Source: Gilvimarinus japonicus
GTDB lineage: Bacteria; Pseudomonadota; Gammaproteobacteria; Pseudomonadales; Cellvibrionaceae
Direction: 5' to 3'
NCBI RefSeq assembly: GCF_042847215.1
Contig: NZ_AP031500.1
Span: 3,100,001 to 3,164,000 of the forward strand
Length of the DNA: 64,000 bases
The notes under the pieces were generated by a model that was not told the origin of the DNA, did not search any database, and worked only from the letters and a program-made list of their open reading frames with translations. Of this stretch, positions 25,781-33,750 are shown piece by piece. Position 1 is the stretch's first letter, and each line of letters begins with the position of its first letter. The position numbers were made by a program, and so were the translations under genes.

Positions 25781-26812
25781 TTACTTAAAGCATTCGGTAA
25801 AAGCGGCTAATTCACGAACCTTTTCACCCGCGAGCCCCGAGCCAAGTGCGTCTTGCGCGCGGGCCACCCCTTCTTCTAAGGTGTCGGCAATGCCACTCAC
25901 ATAAATGGCGGCGCCGGCATTGAGGGCAATAATGTCAGAGGCTTTGTGAGCCAGATCGTTGTGCTCGTTGCCAAGTGCGGCCTGAATCAACGCAAGGGAG
26001 GCCGCCGCATCGCTCACCGTCAAACCGATCAAGCTTTGACTAGCGATGCCAAAATCTTCAGGCTTAATAGTGTACTCGCGAATAGCGCCATCTTTTAATT
26101 CGGCCACATGAGTCTCACGAGCCAAACTTATCTCATCCAAACCATCGGCGGCGTGCACTACCATGACATGCTCGCTACCCAAGCGCTGCAGCACTTCGGC
26201 CATCGGCCGGCACAACTTATCGCTAAACACGCCTATCACCTGGCGCTTCACCCCGGCGGGGTTTGTCATGGGACCCAGCATGTTAAAGATAGTCCTAAGC
26301 CCCAACTCCTTGCGCGGGCCAATGGCGTGCTTCATAGCGCTGTGATGCGCCGGGGCAAACATAAAACCCACCCCCAGCTCGGTTACACACAGCGCCACTT
26401 GCTCGGGTGTTATATTCAAGTTGATACCCGCCGCCTCTAACACATCTGCGCTGCCGGTCGAGCTTGAGACGGAACGATTGCCATGCTTTGCCACGCTCGC
26501 GCCAGCGGCGGCCACGACAAAGGCACTAGCCGTCGAGACGTTAAATAGATTGGCGCCATCTCCCCCCGTGCCACACGTGTCCACTAAGTGCTCGGCGTCG
26601 ATCTCAACACTTGATGCCAGCTCGCGCATCACGGTTGCAGCGCCCGTAATTTCATCGATGGTCTCGCCCTTCATACGCAGGCCCAGCAGCAAAGCGCCTA
26701 TTTGCGCCTCGGTGGCAGCGCCGGTCATGACTTCGCGCATCACCGCGATCATCTCATCGGTATTAAGGTCGATCTGATCGACCACTCGCGCCAGCGCGGT
26801 TTTAGTATCCAC
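25781..26812 (-). CDS. trpD: anthranilate phosphoribosyltransferase
   Basis: 343 residues from a GTG with an AGGAGA Shine-Dalgarno. The anthranilate/PRPP motifs DTCGTGGDGANLFNVSTA (family GTGGD), KHGNRSVSS and GPMTNPA are present, and the glycosyltransferase family 3 N-terminal helical domain precedes them. It joins anthranilate and PRPP in tryptophan synthesis. It lies 12 bp behind trpG and 23 bp ahead of trpC, indicating one operon. Confidence 0.96.
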   Translation of the reverse strand: MDTKTALARVVDQIDLNTDEMIAVMREVMTGAATEAQIGALLLGLRMKGETIDEITGAATVMRELASSVEIDAEHLVDTCGTGGDGANLFNVSTASAFVVAAAGASVAKHGNRSVSSSTGSADVLEAAGINLNITPEQVALCVTELGVGFMFAPAHHSAMKHAIGPRKELGLRTIFNMLGPMTNPAGVKRQVIGVFSDKLCRPMAEVLQRLGSEHVMVVHAADGLDEISLARETHVAELKDGAIREYTIKPEDFGIASQSLIGLTVSDAAASLALIQAALGNEHNDLAHKASDIIALNAGAAIYVSGIADTLEEGVARAQDALGSGLAGEKVRELAAFTECFK

Positions 26813-26824
26813 GGTGTTCTCCTC

Positions 26825-27436
26825 TTATTGGTACGCCGCACTCGTCTTAATCGAGCCATTTATAAACGTCTGCAGCAACTGATGCCCCTGATGGGTTTTC
26901 ACGGATTCCGGGTGAAACTGCACCCCTTGCAGCATACCGCTACGATCTTGCAGCCCCATGATTTCGAGTGTCTGGCCGGGCGCATCCGTTCCTTCCGTCC
27001 AGGCGGTAACTTGCAGGGACTCAGGTAAGCTTTGCCGCTCGACCACTAGCGAATGGTAACGCGTCACCTCGAGTGGGTTATCGAGCCCTTGAAACACGCC
27101 AGCTCCAGCGTGCCCCACCCTAGCGGTCTTGCCATGCATAACACGGGCGGCGTGTACTACGTTTGCCCCTTTTGCGCGGGCGATGCATTGGTGCCCCAGA
27201 CAAACGCCAAGAATCGGGATTTTACCAGAAAACGCTCCGATAACGGACATGGATACCCCGGCATCTTCGGGGCGGCCGGGCCCAGGGGAAATGACGATAT
27301 GCGAGGGGGCTAGTTGTTCGAGCTCGGCCAAGGTGATGGCATCATTGCGCCGCACCAGCACTTCACAACCTAGATCCTCAAAATAGTGCACGAGGTTATA
27401 GGTAAAGGAGTCGTAATTATCAATCATTAACAGCAT
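26825..27436 (-). CDS. trpG: anthranilate synthase component II (glutamine amidotransferase)
   Basis: 203 residues of a class I glutamine amidotransferase: MLLMIDNYDSFTYNLV at the start, oxyanion motif SPGPGRPEDAG, nucleophile Cys in GVCLGHQ, and the His-Glu pair in FHPESVKT. It supplies ammonia to TrpE; it could also serve PabB, since trpG/pabA are often shared. TrpE is not in the upstream neighbourhood, which instead holds an unrelated membrane protein. It is first gene of trpGDC. Confidence 0.94.
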   Translation of the reverse strand: MLLMIDNYDSFTYNLVHYFEDLGCEVLVRRNDAITLAELEQLAPSHIVISPGPGRPEDAGVSMSVIGAFSGKIPILGVCLGHQCIARAKGANVVHAARVMHGKTARVGHAGAGVFQGLDNPLEVTRYHSLVVERQSLPESLQVTAWTEGTDAPGQTLEIMGLQDRSGMLQGVQFHPESVKTHQGHQLLQTFINGSIKTSAAYQ

Positions 27437-27512
27437 AGCGCAGGTAAACCGCCGGCAAAGGAACCTAAATAAGAGCGCTGAATGCTAGGCCGAAGGCTTA
27501 AGAATATCAATA

Positions 27513-27546
27513 GGCTCAAATAGGTGGCGGCCCACCTATCTGAGCT
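27513..27546. repeat. inverted repeat between the membrane-protein gene and trpG
   Basis: GCTCA plus ATAGGTGG pairs with CCACCTAT plus TGAGC around CGGC, a strong hairpin 9 bp after the stop codon at 27555. It has no T-run. It may end the upstream transcript or mark the trp leader. Confidence 0.5.
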
Positions 27547-27554
27547 AACGACCT

Positions 27555-28586
27555 TTAAGGGGCAGTATCGGCAGAGGTGCCACCAACAGGCTTGGCAGCC
27601 TGAGTGTCGGCGGCGGGGCTAGCGGTGGTGTTAGCACTAAAGCTGTCACTCACATAGCTCGCCGCCTTTTGCGACAGTTCGCGAAACTTATCTGAGGCAC
27701 TACTGAGCTTTTGATCCCACTCTGGGTTGGGAGTTTGCCCTTCGATCGTTTTGAAATAGACATCCATCATGGCGGTAACCGCCAATGGCTCCAGTAGGGC
27801 CGCCTTTATACTCCAGGCCAGCAACGCCGCACTTAAAAATGACCAAGTCCCCACCGAACCAGGAAACAGTGTGGCAATCGCCGCCACCGGAAGCAGAATC
27901 ACCAAAAAGATGACGAATGCCGAGGCGTACATAAACACCATCAAAAACACAGCGTTTTTCAGCATCGTCTTATAGTTTTGTGCGTATAGAATCAGCGCAT
28001 CTTTACTGGACTGCCAAGGGTTATCACTGCCAGTTTTAATGTTATAGGCCAGCATGACTTCATCGACGTACGTCAGCGAGGTATTAATAACACCGTTGAT
28101 CGCACCCGCCACTTTTTCTAGCCCAGGGATAGGGATAATTCGCGAGATCGACATCACCATGCGGTTCAGCATGCGCAAAATGCCCTTAATGAGCTGATCG
28201 ACACCGAACAGTATTGAAGCTTCTTTAAAGCGTTCTTTAACCACCTTCTGACCGTGATCGATCTGGCCGCGACCACTAGGTAACTCGCGTCCCTGTAGCA
28301 ACTCGACCAACACCGCAATATGACCGGCTTTGATCAAATACAGTAGGTACTCACGCGCCCAGTATAAAACACCACTGACAATACCAAAGCCCAGCAAACC
28401 GCCCAAGAAAGTGCCGCTGCCGTCACCGTCCCCCATTGCCGTCACGCCATAGCCTATGCCCGCACCAATACCGGTGGCCAGAATATAGGCCAACGCAATA
28501 CCGACGTACACCAGCAGACGCAATATAATAAAGGGTGAGGTACGGCCCATCAGCTTTGCCGCGTTGGTTAAACTAAAATCCCACAT
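27555..28586 (-). CDS. unrecognised multi-spanning membrane protein
   Basis: 343 residues; I do not recognise the family. Two hydrophobic segments lie near the N-terminus (LLVYVGIALAYILATGIGAG and a Gly-rich segment about 55-75), and two or three more at about 210-280 (VFLMVFMYASAFVIFLVILL, then SFLSAALLAWSIKAALLEPL). Between them is an amphipathic, probably cytoplasmic region with many charged residues. The C-terminal 50 residues are low-complexity, rich in Ala, Thr, Ser and Pro (SANTTASPAADTQAAKP). The start ATG 28586 has GGGAGCG upstream; the frame continues to 28646 but that extension has no ribosome-binding site. Same strand as trpGDC but separated by a hairpin. Confidence 0.7.
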   Translation of the reverse strand: MWDFSLTNAAKLMGRTSPFIILRLLVYVGIALAYILATGIGAGIGYGVTAMGDGDGSGTFLGGLLGFGIVSGVLYWAREYLLYLIKAGHIAVLVELLQGRELPSGRGQIDHGQKVVKERFKEASILFGVDQLIKGILRMLNRMVMSISRIIPIPGLEKVAGAINGVINTSLTYVDEVMLAYNIKTGSDNPWQSSKDALILYAQNYKTMLKNAVFLMVFMYASAFVIFLVILLPVAAIATLFPGSVGTWSFLSAALLAWSIKAALLEPLAVTAMMDVYFKTIEGQTPNPEWDQKLSSASDKFRELSQKAASYVSDSFSANTTASPAADTQAAKPVGGTSADTAP

Positions 28587-28802
28587 AAGACGCTCCCTAC
28601 GAGTCCCTGTCCTAAATAACACCAAAAATAGGCTAAAAGCCCACAATAAGCCCTCATTACGGCAAGTTCAACTCCACACGTGCCTTTTTGCGCCATAGCG
28701 CAAACTTTTTAACTATTACGACTTTGCCCCATACGGTATCATATCGCTCGGTCGGCAGGACCTGACTGTAAACCCACCCGCAAAGAGCAGCGCATCAAAC
28801 AC

Positions 28803-29864
28803 ATGAAGATTATTGTTACCGGAGGCGCCGGCTTTATCGGCTCCGCAGTGATTCGTCACCTGATTAACGACACCGAACATCAGGTCATTAATCTAGACAA
28901 ACTCACCTACGCAGGTAACCTCGCGTCGTTAACCGAGGTCGAAAACAATAGCCGTTACCAATTTGTGCAAATGGACATTTGCGATGCCAGTGGTATTGCT
29001 GACGTTTTGCGCAAGCACCAACCCGATGCGATTATGCATTTAGCCGCCGAAAGCCACGTGGATCGCTCCATCGATCACGCCGGCGAGTTTATGCAAACCA
29101 ATATCATGGGCACTTTCAACTTGCTTGAGCAGGCGCGCCGTTATTGGGGGGGATTACCACAAACGCGCAAAGCGAACTTTCGCTTTCACCACGTCTCTAC
29201 CGATGAAGTCTATGGCGATCTAGAGGGCACCACCGACCTATTCACCGAGACCACGTCATACGCCCCCAGCTCACCTTATTCGGCCAGTAAAGCCAGCTCG
29301 GACCACTTGGCCCGCGCCTGGCAACGCACCTACGGCCTACCAGTACTGGTTACTAATTGCTCAAACAACTACGGCCCTTGCCACTTTCCCGAAAAGTTGA
29401 TCCCCCACATGATCCTAAACGCACTGGCGGGCAAGCCCTTACCTGTTTATGGCGATGGCAACCAAATTCGCGACTGGCTGTATGTCGAGGACCACGCACG
29501 TGCGCTGGTTCGCGTCATTACCCAAGGGGAAATTGGCGAGACTTACAACATTGGCGGCCACAACGAAGTGCGCAATATCGAAGTGGTCAAACTGTTATGT
29601 GAGCTATTAGAAGAGTTAGCCAGCGACCAAAAGCCCGCCGACGTTAAACGGTTTGCTGATTTAATTACCTTTGTCAAAGACCGCCCTGGGCACGATGTTC
29701 GCTACGCCATTGATGCGAGTAAAATTGCGCGCGAGCTGGACTGGACTCCAGAGGAGACCTTCGGCACCGGGCTGCGCAAAACCGTATTGTGGTACCTCAA
29801 TAACAAACACTGGTGGCAAAACGTCTTAAGCGGCGCCTATCAATTAGAACGCATAGGAGCATAG
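28803..29864 (+). CDS. rfbB: dTDP-glucose 4,6-dehydratase
   Basis: 353 residues of the extended short-chain dehydrogenase family: GGAGFIGSAVIRH (NAD-binding, residues 7-19), MHLAAESHVDRSI, STDEVYGDL, catalytic YSASKASSDH and NCSNNYGP. It converts dTDP-glucose to dTDP-4-keto-6-deoxyglucose, the second step of dTDP-L-rhamnose synthesis. It is first of four tightly packed genes rfbB-A-C-D, with rfbA starting 2 bp after its stop codon. Confidence 0.97.
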   Translation: MKIIVTGGAGFIGSAVIRHLINDTEHQVINLDKLTYAGNLASLTEVENNSRYQFVQMDICDASGIADVLRKHQPDAIMHLAAESHVDRSIDHAGEFMQTNIMGTFNLLEQARRYWGGLPQTRKANFRFHHVSTDEVYGDLEGTTDLFTETTSYAPSSPYSASKASSDHLARAWQRTYGLPVLVTNCSNNYGPCHFPEKLIPHMILNALAGKPLPVYGDGNQIRDWLYVEDHARALVRVITQGEIGETYNIGGHNEVRNIEVVKLLCELLEELASDQKPADVKRFADLITFVKDRPGHDVRYAIDASKIARELDWTPEETFGTGLRKTVLWYLNNKHWWQNVLSGAYQLERIGA

Positions 29865-29866
29865 CG

Positions 29867-30751
29867 ATGAAAGGAATAATATTGGCCGGCGGCAGCGGCA
29901 CACGCCTGTACCCGATTACTCAGGGTGTATCAAAGCAGTTGATACCGGTGTACGACAAACCGATGATTTACTACCCGCTGTCTATCTTAATGCTGGCGGG
30001 TATTCGCGAGATACTGATCATCACCACACCAGAAGATCAATCGAGCTTTCAGCGGTTACTGGGCGACGGCTCGAATTTAGGCCTAACGTTTGAGTATATC
30101 GCACAGCCCTCACCCGACGGACTGGCACAAGCTTTTATATTGGGCGAAGAGTTTATCGGTAACGACTCCGTGTGTTTAGTATTAGGCGATAACATTTATT
30201 ACGGCCACCACTTAAGTGAAACCTTAACCCATGCCGTGGCCAATGCCGACAACAATCAAGCGACGGTATTTGGCTATCACGTGCACGATCCGGAGCGTTA
30301 CGGGGTGGTGGACTTTGACGAGAGCGGCAACGCCATTAGTATTGAAGAGAAACCCGCAAAACCCAAATCAAATTTCGCCGTGACCGGTTTATACTTTTAC
30401 CCCAACGATGTCGTCACTAAAGCAAAAGCGGTGGAGCCTTCAGAGCGCGGCGAGCTAGAAATAACCAGTATCAACCAAATGTACCTCGACGAAAGCCGCC
30501 TAAAGGTTGAGCTAATGGGGCGTGGTTACGCGTGGCTGGATACTGGCACCCACGAGAGCTTGTTAGAGGCGGCGCAATTTATCGAAACCATTGAAAAACG
30601 CCAAGGGTTAAAAATTGCCTGTATCGAAGAGATCGCCTACGAGCTTGGGTATATCAGCAAGCAAGATCTGCGCACTTTAGCGGCGCCATTGGCAAAAAAC
30701 CAATACGGGCAATACTTACTGACCCGTGTCGCCGAGGAGAGCCCCGCATGA
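29867..30751 (+). CDS. rfbA: glucose-1-phosphate thymidylyltransferase
   Basis: 294 residues starting MKGIILAGGSGTRLYPIT, the nucleotide-binding loop of RfbA/RmlA; GDNIYYG, ERYGVVDFD, EKPAKPKS and TGTHESL are also family motifs. It makes dTDP-glucose from dTTP and glucose-1-phosphate. GGAG precedes the ATG at 29867; a longer frame from 29813 overlaps rfbB and is not needed. Its last codons overlap rfbC by ATGA. Confidence 0.97.
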   Translation: MKGIILAGGSGTRLYPITQGVSKQLIPVYDKPMIYYPLSILMLAGIREILIITTPEDQSSFQRLLGDGSNLGLTFEYIAQPSPDGLAQAFILGEEFIGNDSVCLVLGDNIYYGHHLSETLTHAVANADNNQATVFGYHVHDPERYGVVDFDESGNAISIEEKPAKPKSNFAVTGLYFYPNDVVTKAKAVEPSERGELEITSINQMYLDESRLKVELMGRGYAWLDTGTHESLLEAAQFIETIEKRQGLKIACIEEIAYELGYISKQDLRTLAAPLAKNQYGQYLLTRVAEESPA

Positions 30752-31338
30752 AACTGACGCGTCAAGCGATTAAAGACGTCATTTTAATCGAGCCCGCAGT
30801 ACACGGTGACGAGCGCGGCTACTTTTTTGAATCGTTTCGCAAAGACAAGCTCGAGGATACCCTCGGTCACGAGGTTAGCTTTACCCAAGATAACGAATCA
30901 CTATCGTCTCGCGGCGTACTCCGGGGCTTACACTATCAGCTACCACCTTACGCGCAAAGTAAACTGGTGCGTGTCATCAGCGGTGAAGTGATTGACGTAG
31001 CAGTAGACATCCGCTTAGGCAGCCCTACTTTTGGCCAGCACGTAAAAGCGCGCTTAAGTGGCGAAAACAAACATCAACTGTTTGTCCCGCGTGGCTTTGC
31101 CCACGGTTTTATCGTGCTGAGCGAACAAGCTATTTTTGCTTATAAAGTGGATAACGGCTATGCCCCAGAGCACGATTGCGGCATTCATTTTAACGATGCC
31201 GCACTCGGCATTGATTGGCAGCTCGATAATGCTGAAATCAGCACGTCGGGTAAAGATGCCGAGCAACCTATGTTGCTAACTCGCCAGCAAACCGCCCCCG
31301 ACACTTTGTTTGAGTACGGTAAAAACTATTATGCCTAG
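30748..31338 (+). CDS. rfbC: dTDP-4-dehydrorhamnose 3,5-epimerase
   Basis: 196 residues of the cupin-type RmlC family: HGDERGYFFESF, RGVLRGLHYQLPPYAQSKLV (catalytic His in LHYQ), DVAVDIRLGSPTFG and PRGFAHGF. It epimerises C3 and C5 of the keto-sugar. It overlaps rfbA by 4 bp and rfbD by 8 bp, so translation is probably coupled. Confidence 0.97.
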   Translation: MKLTRQAIKDVILIEPAVHGDERGYFFESFRKDKLEDTLGHEVSFTQDNESLSSRGVLRGLHYQLPPYAQSKLVRVISGEVIDVAVDIRLGSPTFGQHVKARLSGENKHQLFVPRGFAHGFIVLSEQAIFAYKVDNGYAPEHDCGIHFNDAALGIDWQLDNAEISTSGKDAEQPMLLTRQQTAPDTLFEYGKNYYA

Positions 31339-32212
31339 TAGCGCTCCCCTATCTATTTTAGTCACCGGCGCCAACGGGCAACTAGGCAGTGAGCTGGCGT
31401 TATTAGCGAAACAATACAATGCTATAGAGTGGTTTTTTGCCGACCGTACCGCGTTGGATTTAACCGATCAAACCGCTATTGCGAAGCTCATTAATCAACG
31501 AAAACCTAACATTATTATTAACTGCGCTGCCTACACCGCCGTTGATAAAGCAGAGTCTGAACCTGAGCTCGCCGATACGATTAACCATTTAGCCGTCGCC
31601 CAGCTGGCCGACAGCGCCAAGCAGATTAACGCCTGCCTGATTCACATCTCAACTGATTACGTGTTTAACGGCGAACAATGCCGCCCTTACACCGAGACTG
31701 ACAACACCGATCCGCAAAGTGTTTACGGCCGCAGTAAACTTGCCGGTGAGCAGGCATTTGCCGCCAGTGGTGGCGCCGGCATTATTGTTCGCACCAGCTG
31801 GGTTTACTCGGCCTTTGGCAACAACTTTGTTCGTACCATGAGCCGCTTAGGGCGCGAGCGCGATAGCTTGAATGTCGTCAGCGATCAGGTCGGTAGCCCT
31901 ACCTGGGCGCGAGATCTGGCCCAAGCGCTTATCGACATTTGCCTAAGCGGCAAACTAGCCGACAAGCGTGGCGACATTTACCACTACAGCAATGAAGGCG
32001 TGTGCAGCTGGTACGACTTTGCCTGGGCGATCATGCAGCAACAATCGCTGCGTTGCGCACTTACTCCTATTACAACCGAGCAATACCCCACTCCCGCGCA
32101 GCGTCCCCCTATGAGCCTGCTTTGGAAGGCAAAAATTAAACAAGATTTTAATATCGTCATCCCTCACTGGCTCGCCTCACTGCAAAAGGCGCTGCCGGAA
32201 TTTTTAGGGTAA
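31331..32212 (+). CDS. rfbD: dTDP-4-dehydrorhamnose reductase
   Basis: 293 residues: TGANGQLGSELALLA (NADPH-binding), NCAAYTAVDKAE, HISTDYVFNG, and the catalytic YGRSKLAGE. It makes dTDP-L-rhamnose. ATG 31331 overlaps the end of rfbC (ATGCCTAG). The next gene, a glycosyltransferase, starts 6 bp after its stop codon. Confidence 0.96.
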   Translation: MPSSAPLSILVTGANGQLGSELALLAKQYNAIEWFFADRTALDLTDQTAIAKLINQRKPNIIINCAAYTAVDKAESEPELADTINHLAVAQLADSAKQINACLIHISTDYVFNGEQCRPYTETDNTDPQSVYGRSKLAGEQAFAASGGAGIIVRTSWVYSAFGNNFVRTMSRLGRERDSLNVVSDQVGSPTWARDLAQALIDICLSGKLADKRGDIYHYSNEGVCSWYDFAWAIMQQQSLRCALTPITTEQYPTPAQRPPMSLLWKAKIKQDFNIVIPHWLASLQKALPEFLG

Positions 32213-32218
32213 TTGGCA

Positions 32219-32968
32219 GTGACCGTCAGTGTCTGTATGGCCAGCCACAACGGCGAGCGGTTTATCGCGCGTCAGCTGGAAAGTATTCTAGCCGAATTAG
32301 CATTGGAAGATGAGCTGATCGTGGTGGACGACCACTCCACCGACAACACGACCGCAATTGTTCGCGCCCAACAGGACACCCGTATTAAACTGCATCAAAA
32401 TGTGCACCGGATAGGCCACGTAGCGAGCTTTGCCAAAGCGATATCACTAGCCAAAGGCGATATTATTGCACTGGCCGACCAAGATGACCTGTGGCTAGAA
32501 AACCGGTTGGCACCGATTAAAGCGGCACTTAGCGAGCCATCGTGTTTAGTCGTAGCAGGCAACTTTACCGACATCGATGAACGCGACGGCATGCTAAAAC
32601 TGCCCTCAAAGCGCAGACTAAAAGCCTCAGACAGTGACCGCTATCACGCTAACCTTTGGGGCATACTCAAGGGCGAGCGTCCTTACTACGGCTGTGCGAT
32701 GGCATTTAATCAGGCATTAAAAGAGCAAATTCTTCCCATTCCTACCTACGTAGAATCGCACGATTTATGGGTCGCTATGGCAGGTAATCTAGATGGTGCT
32801 ATAAGACACTTAGAAGCTAATGTTCTCGCCAAAAGACAACACGGAAGAAACGTTTCAAGCCCGGTACGCCGTAGCTGGCCTAAATTAGTCCTAAGCCGAC
32901 TGGGAATGTTGCTAGCATTAGCGACGCTAAGCCTGCGAAAACGCAAACTTAAGCGCGAATATGCTTGA
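32219..32968 (+). CDS. family-2 glycosyltransferase
   Basis: 249 residues of GT-A fold: VSVCMASHNGERFIARQLES at the N-terminus, nucleotide-sugar Asp motif LIVVDDHSTDNT and ALADQDDLW, then YYGCAMAFN. It probably transfers rhamnose or another sugar from dTDP/UDP to a lipid-linked glycan; substrate not determinable. The start is GTG 32219, with AGGG upstream; TTG 32213 is an alternative. It is the last gene of the rfb operon, and its last 20 bp overlap the convergent glycosyltransferase gene at 32949. Confidence 0.85.
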   Translation: MTVSVCMASHNGERFIARQLESILAELALEDELIVVDDHSTDNTTAIVRAQQDTRIKLHQNVHRIGHVASFAKAISLAKGDIIALADQDDLWLENRLAPIKAALSEPSCLVVAGNFTDIDERDGMLKLPSKRRLKASDSDRYHANLWGILKGERPYYGCAMAFNQALKEQILPIPTYVESHDLWVAMAGNLDGAIRHLEANVLAKRQHGRNVSSPVRRSWPKLVLSRLGMLLALATLSLRKRKLKREYA

Positions 32969-33731
32969 TTGCACGTTTGCGCGCTAACCACGCGTAGCGT
33001 AACGTTAACAACAACGTACGCACACGAGAAAACCCCTCGCGCTCACGATAGATTCGCCAAAAATACGGCAATACTTTGAGCTTATTCGCTGAAATGGAGT
33101 TAGCGCTAATGTGGTAGAACGTTAAGCTATCGGCGATGCCGAGAATTGAATGCCCCTCACGCGCAAACTCTAACCAAAGCGCATAATCTTCATGCCCCAT
33201 AACCGGAAACAAACGTTTATCTACCGCCGTACTCTCCACCATAACACTCGAACAAATCAGAGTGTTTTGCTTTAGCAGACTGGCATAGGTTGCTTGCCTT
33301 GGGGGAACCCGAACATCACAGGCTTGACCTTGGTCGCGCACAACAACAGCACCAGTACAACTTAATGCCGCTTTTGATTGCTGCATCAATGCCAACTGAC
33401 GCTCTAGTTTATGTGTCGCCCACGCATCGTCTGCATCGAGAAAGGCAATATAAGAACCGCGTGCGCGCGTTAATGCTTCATTGCGCGGAGTCGCTGGTGA
33501 ACCGCTGTTGCTTGATAAACGAATCAGATTAATACGAGAATCTTGCTGTGCGCAGTCTGCAACGTATTGCGCCGTGCTATCGGACGAGCCATCGTCCACT
33601 ACCCATAACTCCCAGTGGCGGTAAGTTTGAGCTTGTACCGACAACATCGCCCGCTCAACCGTCTCGATCGCGTTAAAAGTTGGCATAATGACGCTGATTA
33701 AAACAAAGCCAGATGTGTCGGAACTTTCCAT
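32949..33731 (-). CDS. family-2 glycosyltransferase
   Basis: 260 residues: ISVIMPTFNAIETVERAMLS, WVVDDGSSDST and AFLDADDAWATHKLERQL are the GT2 signature. The C-terminal part is basic (LRYAWLARKRAIKHIRA), consistent with membrane association. It is the last gene of the long minus-strand secretion/glycan run, 19 bp behind the large multidomain glycosyltransferase. Its final codons overlap the end of the convergent gene at 32219. Donor and acceptor unknown. Confidence 0.86.
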   Translation of the reverse strand: MESSDTSGFVLISVIMPTFNAIETVERAMLSVQAQTYRHWELWVVDDGSSDSTAQYVADCAQQDSRINLIRLSSNSGSPATPRNEALTRARGSYIAFLDADDAWATHKLERQLALMQQSKAALSCTGAVVVRDQGQACDVRVPPRQATYASLLKQNTLICSSVMVESTAVDKRLFPVMGHEDYALWLEFAREGHSILGIADSLTFYHISANSISANKLKVLPYFWRIYREREGFSRVRTLLLTLRYAWLARKRAIKHIRA

Positions 33732-33750
33732 CAGCGTATCTCTTACACCA

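Noticed and set aside
8130..27436. Idea that the halogenases plus trpGDC form a halogenated-indole natural-product cluster
   Set aside because: trpGDC is a plain biosynthetic set without the shared operator, 5 kb or more from the halogenases and separated by the hexosaminidase and chemoreceptor; no assembly-line or tailoring genes are present.
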